Shown here: piece after piece, positions 62,256-64,000 of the stretch | Position numbering within the stretch: the stretch's first letter is position 1 | Layout of the letters: every line of letters starts with the position of its first letter | Source: Antedon mediterranea | Lineage: Eukaryota > Echinodermata > Crinoidea > Comatulida > Antedonidae | Direction of reading: 5' to 3' | Length of the DNA stretch: 64,000 bases | Assembly: GCF_964355755.1 (NCBI RefSeq) | Contig: NC_092678.1 | Coordinates: 9,210,922-9,274,921, forward strand | The notes under the pieces: generated by a model | The model's database searches: none | What the model was told of the DNA's origin: nothing | Seen by the model: the letters and a program-made list of their open reading frames with translations, nothing else | Translations under genes and position numbers: made by a program

Positions 62256-63084
62256 AATGGCGCCTCCAACTAGGCTAGTAGTAGTTGGCCTGGAAATAAC
62301 ACATTTATTGCACAGCAATCAGCAAAATGATCGTACATTTTCCACCGTTAAAAACACAGGTGACATAACATTTGAAAACCTAATCTAACATTGGATCCGC
62401 GCCTGGCAAAGGTAGTAATTTTTCCGGTTAGAAGACTGAAAGATTGAGTATTGGAGCGACAGCCAGCCACAGAAGTACGTTCGTTTTGCTGATCGCTAGC
62501 GCGTTACATACGATTAGTAGGAGTGTAGTTTTTTAAGGTGGCCTCACACGCACAGCACATCGTCACAATTGTGTATGAGTTGAGATGCCCGCGCGTGTTC
62601 TATGGACCGGAACTGCGCTTGATAAACCTGTCTCTTCTTCAACGTATATAAAAAAAACACAAACAAATACGACATATTAACGCAACGTATATTAAGATTA
62701 GCCATATACTCGTGTGTTTGAATAATAAACTATACAGTGAAGGAAATGCTGTAATCCCTTACAGGTAGGCAACTCGGCAAATGCATGGCGGCTTAGATAA
62801 AAGACGCCAAAAACCACAGTCAACTGACCGCATGTTAATGTACTGATAAGCAGTGCGTCTTCCCACGAGTTTGTCAGTCAGGATTTTGTGTATTTCATAT
62901 CATCTTACTTGAATATCGTACTGTACTGTGACTCATTTGAAGCCATATCATATATCGTATATTTATTCTTATCTTATATTTTCTTTCTTTTTCTTTCTTC
63001 TATCCCTTTGTATTTTATTTTATTTTTTTTACTTGTTACCCAGCCCGATCGAACGCTTCTCAACCCGGTAAAATCCGCCAGTGG
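62256..63084. other. No gene recognised
   Basis: Unassigned AT-rich intronic sequence. A hydrophobic plus frame at 62888-63100 is T-rich low complexity and is not taken as a gene. Confidence 0.4.
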
Positions 63085-64000
63085 GGTATTCCGCAATTCT
63101 ACAATGCAATGAGCTGGCAGCCATGATCAACAAAGGCATTTCTATTGCCTTTAAAAGTAAGGAAATCAAGGATATCTTCGAATAATATTAGAGGTAATGA
63201 AGTCCAAACTTTAATAAAATCGAAAGTCGGCTTTTCGACATTGAGCTCGCAATGGTCGAAACCTCAAATCATCTTGATAAAATCAACGATCTTTAGCACA
63301 AAACCCAAGCACAGGATGCTGAATTAGGTTCACGCACCATCTACGCATGTGTGCCACTGTTAAAAAAGTGTTGTTCCAAATAAATATTACATTATATTAT
63401 TATAGTCGACGGAATTGCATCGGGGTGTTTGGAATGTCGGAGAAAGAATGAGTAAATACTGATGATCTAATAATTAATATGGTGAATGATAAGCTGGATA
63501 TTGATCTATCCTCCGATCACATAGATCGATCCCATAGCACAGGCAAACGTAACGAAAAGAAATCAAAACCCAGACCCATTATTGTTAAATTTACTTCATA
63601 TTATTAGTGTTCCATGACCTTCTCATCAAAATTAATGTCTCTCATTGTTGTGCTTTCAGTGACGGCAAAATGTCCGCAACAATGGGGATAGATGCAAACA
63701 AGTAACAAGTAACATATCAATACCGAAAGAAAGGGATTGTACAGAGAAGAAAATTAAAGGGTGCGGGACCATGTTTTTAATTCACAAGATCCAAATGAGG
63801 CATATCATTTATTTGACACCACATTTTTAAACATGTACGATAAAAACTTCCCTCTTGAACAAAGACTAAATAAGAAACGTAAACGTAAGACTTGGATGAC
63901 TGATGGCTTTATTAAAATCCACAAAACATAAACACAAATTATATGCAAAATTCCTGCACAACCCATCTGAAAAAAACAAAAATGAAGAAACGTTTCCGTA
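63085..64000 (+). pseudogene. Decayed non-LTR retrotransposon running off the window
   Basis: ORF1-like pieces: MINKGISIAFKSKEIKDIFE (about 63120), SRRNCIGVFGMSEKE (about 63405), DDLIINMVNDKLDIDLSSD, HIDRSH and KPRPIIVKFTSY (to about 63603). Then, without the endonuclease, AYHLFDTTFLNMYDKNFPLE and KRKTWMTDGF (63800-63920), the linker before the RT. An internal deletion and many stops make it inactive. Same ORF1 type as 13840-14590. Confidence 0.75.

Noticed and set aside
62888-63112. Hydrophobic plus-strand frame resembling a membrane protein
   Set aside because: T-rich low-complexity sequence gives Phe/Leu/Ile by chance; no splice or start context.

Overview
The window is nuclear DNA from an animal. 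Three interrupted genes have canonical GT-AG introns, and the rest is AT-rich sequence packed with metazoan transposable elements: a Mag/SURL-type Ty3/gypsy element, Penelope-like elements (PLEs), CR1/L2-type non-LTR elements, tRNA-derived SINEs and many MITEs. The 'taggcctag' motifs, the element spectrum and the presence of invertebrate-type EDEM1 and secreted EEP genes suggest a marine invertebrate deuterostome, perhaps an echinoderm. The species call is an inference and cannot be proved from this window.

Host genes. (1) Minus strand, 18082 to 7461: the first four exons of a secreted endonuclease/exonuclease/phosphatase (EEP) protein; its 3' end is not recognised and probably lies left of the window. 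(2) Plus strand, 40471 to 60878: the first four coding exons of EDEM1, the ER mannosidase-like factor of glycoprotein ER-associated degradation; the gene runs off the right edge. Both have very large introns filled with repeats.

Layout. 1-2119: sparse, one SINE. 2120-6677: complete LTR retrotransposon with identical 198-bp LTRs and a 5-bp target duplication. 6835-18082: EEP gene with SINEs, satellite-like repeats, a decayed non-LTR element, tRNA-Val-like sequences, an inverted pair of hammerhead-like PLE ends and a TTAA MITE. 19977-26063: about 6.1 kb DNA transposon with roughly 245-bp terminal inverted repeats carrying two convergent genes, a seven-exon THAP-domain DDE transposase and a single-exon protein resembling the cytoplasmic C-terminal (ballast) domain of P2X7. 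26064-33800: MITE cluster, SINEs, two PLE fragments (one followed by a predicted hammerhead ribozyme) and a nearly intact non-LTR element. 33950-40150: repeats, including an 897-bp modular foldback and a ~130-bp satellite array. 40471-60878: EDEM1, with a 16.4-kb first intron holding a MITE-interrupted reverse transcriptase, a 3.4-kb foldback, PLE pieces and a hAT insertion with an 8-bp duplication. 60879-64000: unique-looking AT-rich sequence, then a decayed non-LTR element at the edge.

The most interesting item is the two-gene transposon with its P2X7-ballast-like cargo. Next come the hammerhead-type motifs at PLE ends, the two large foldback elements and the several MITE insertions whose empty site can be read within the window.
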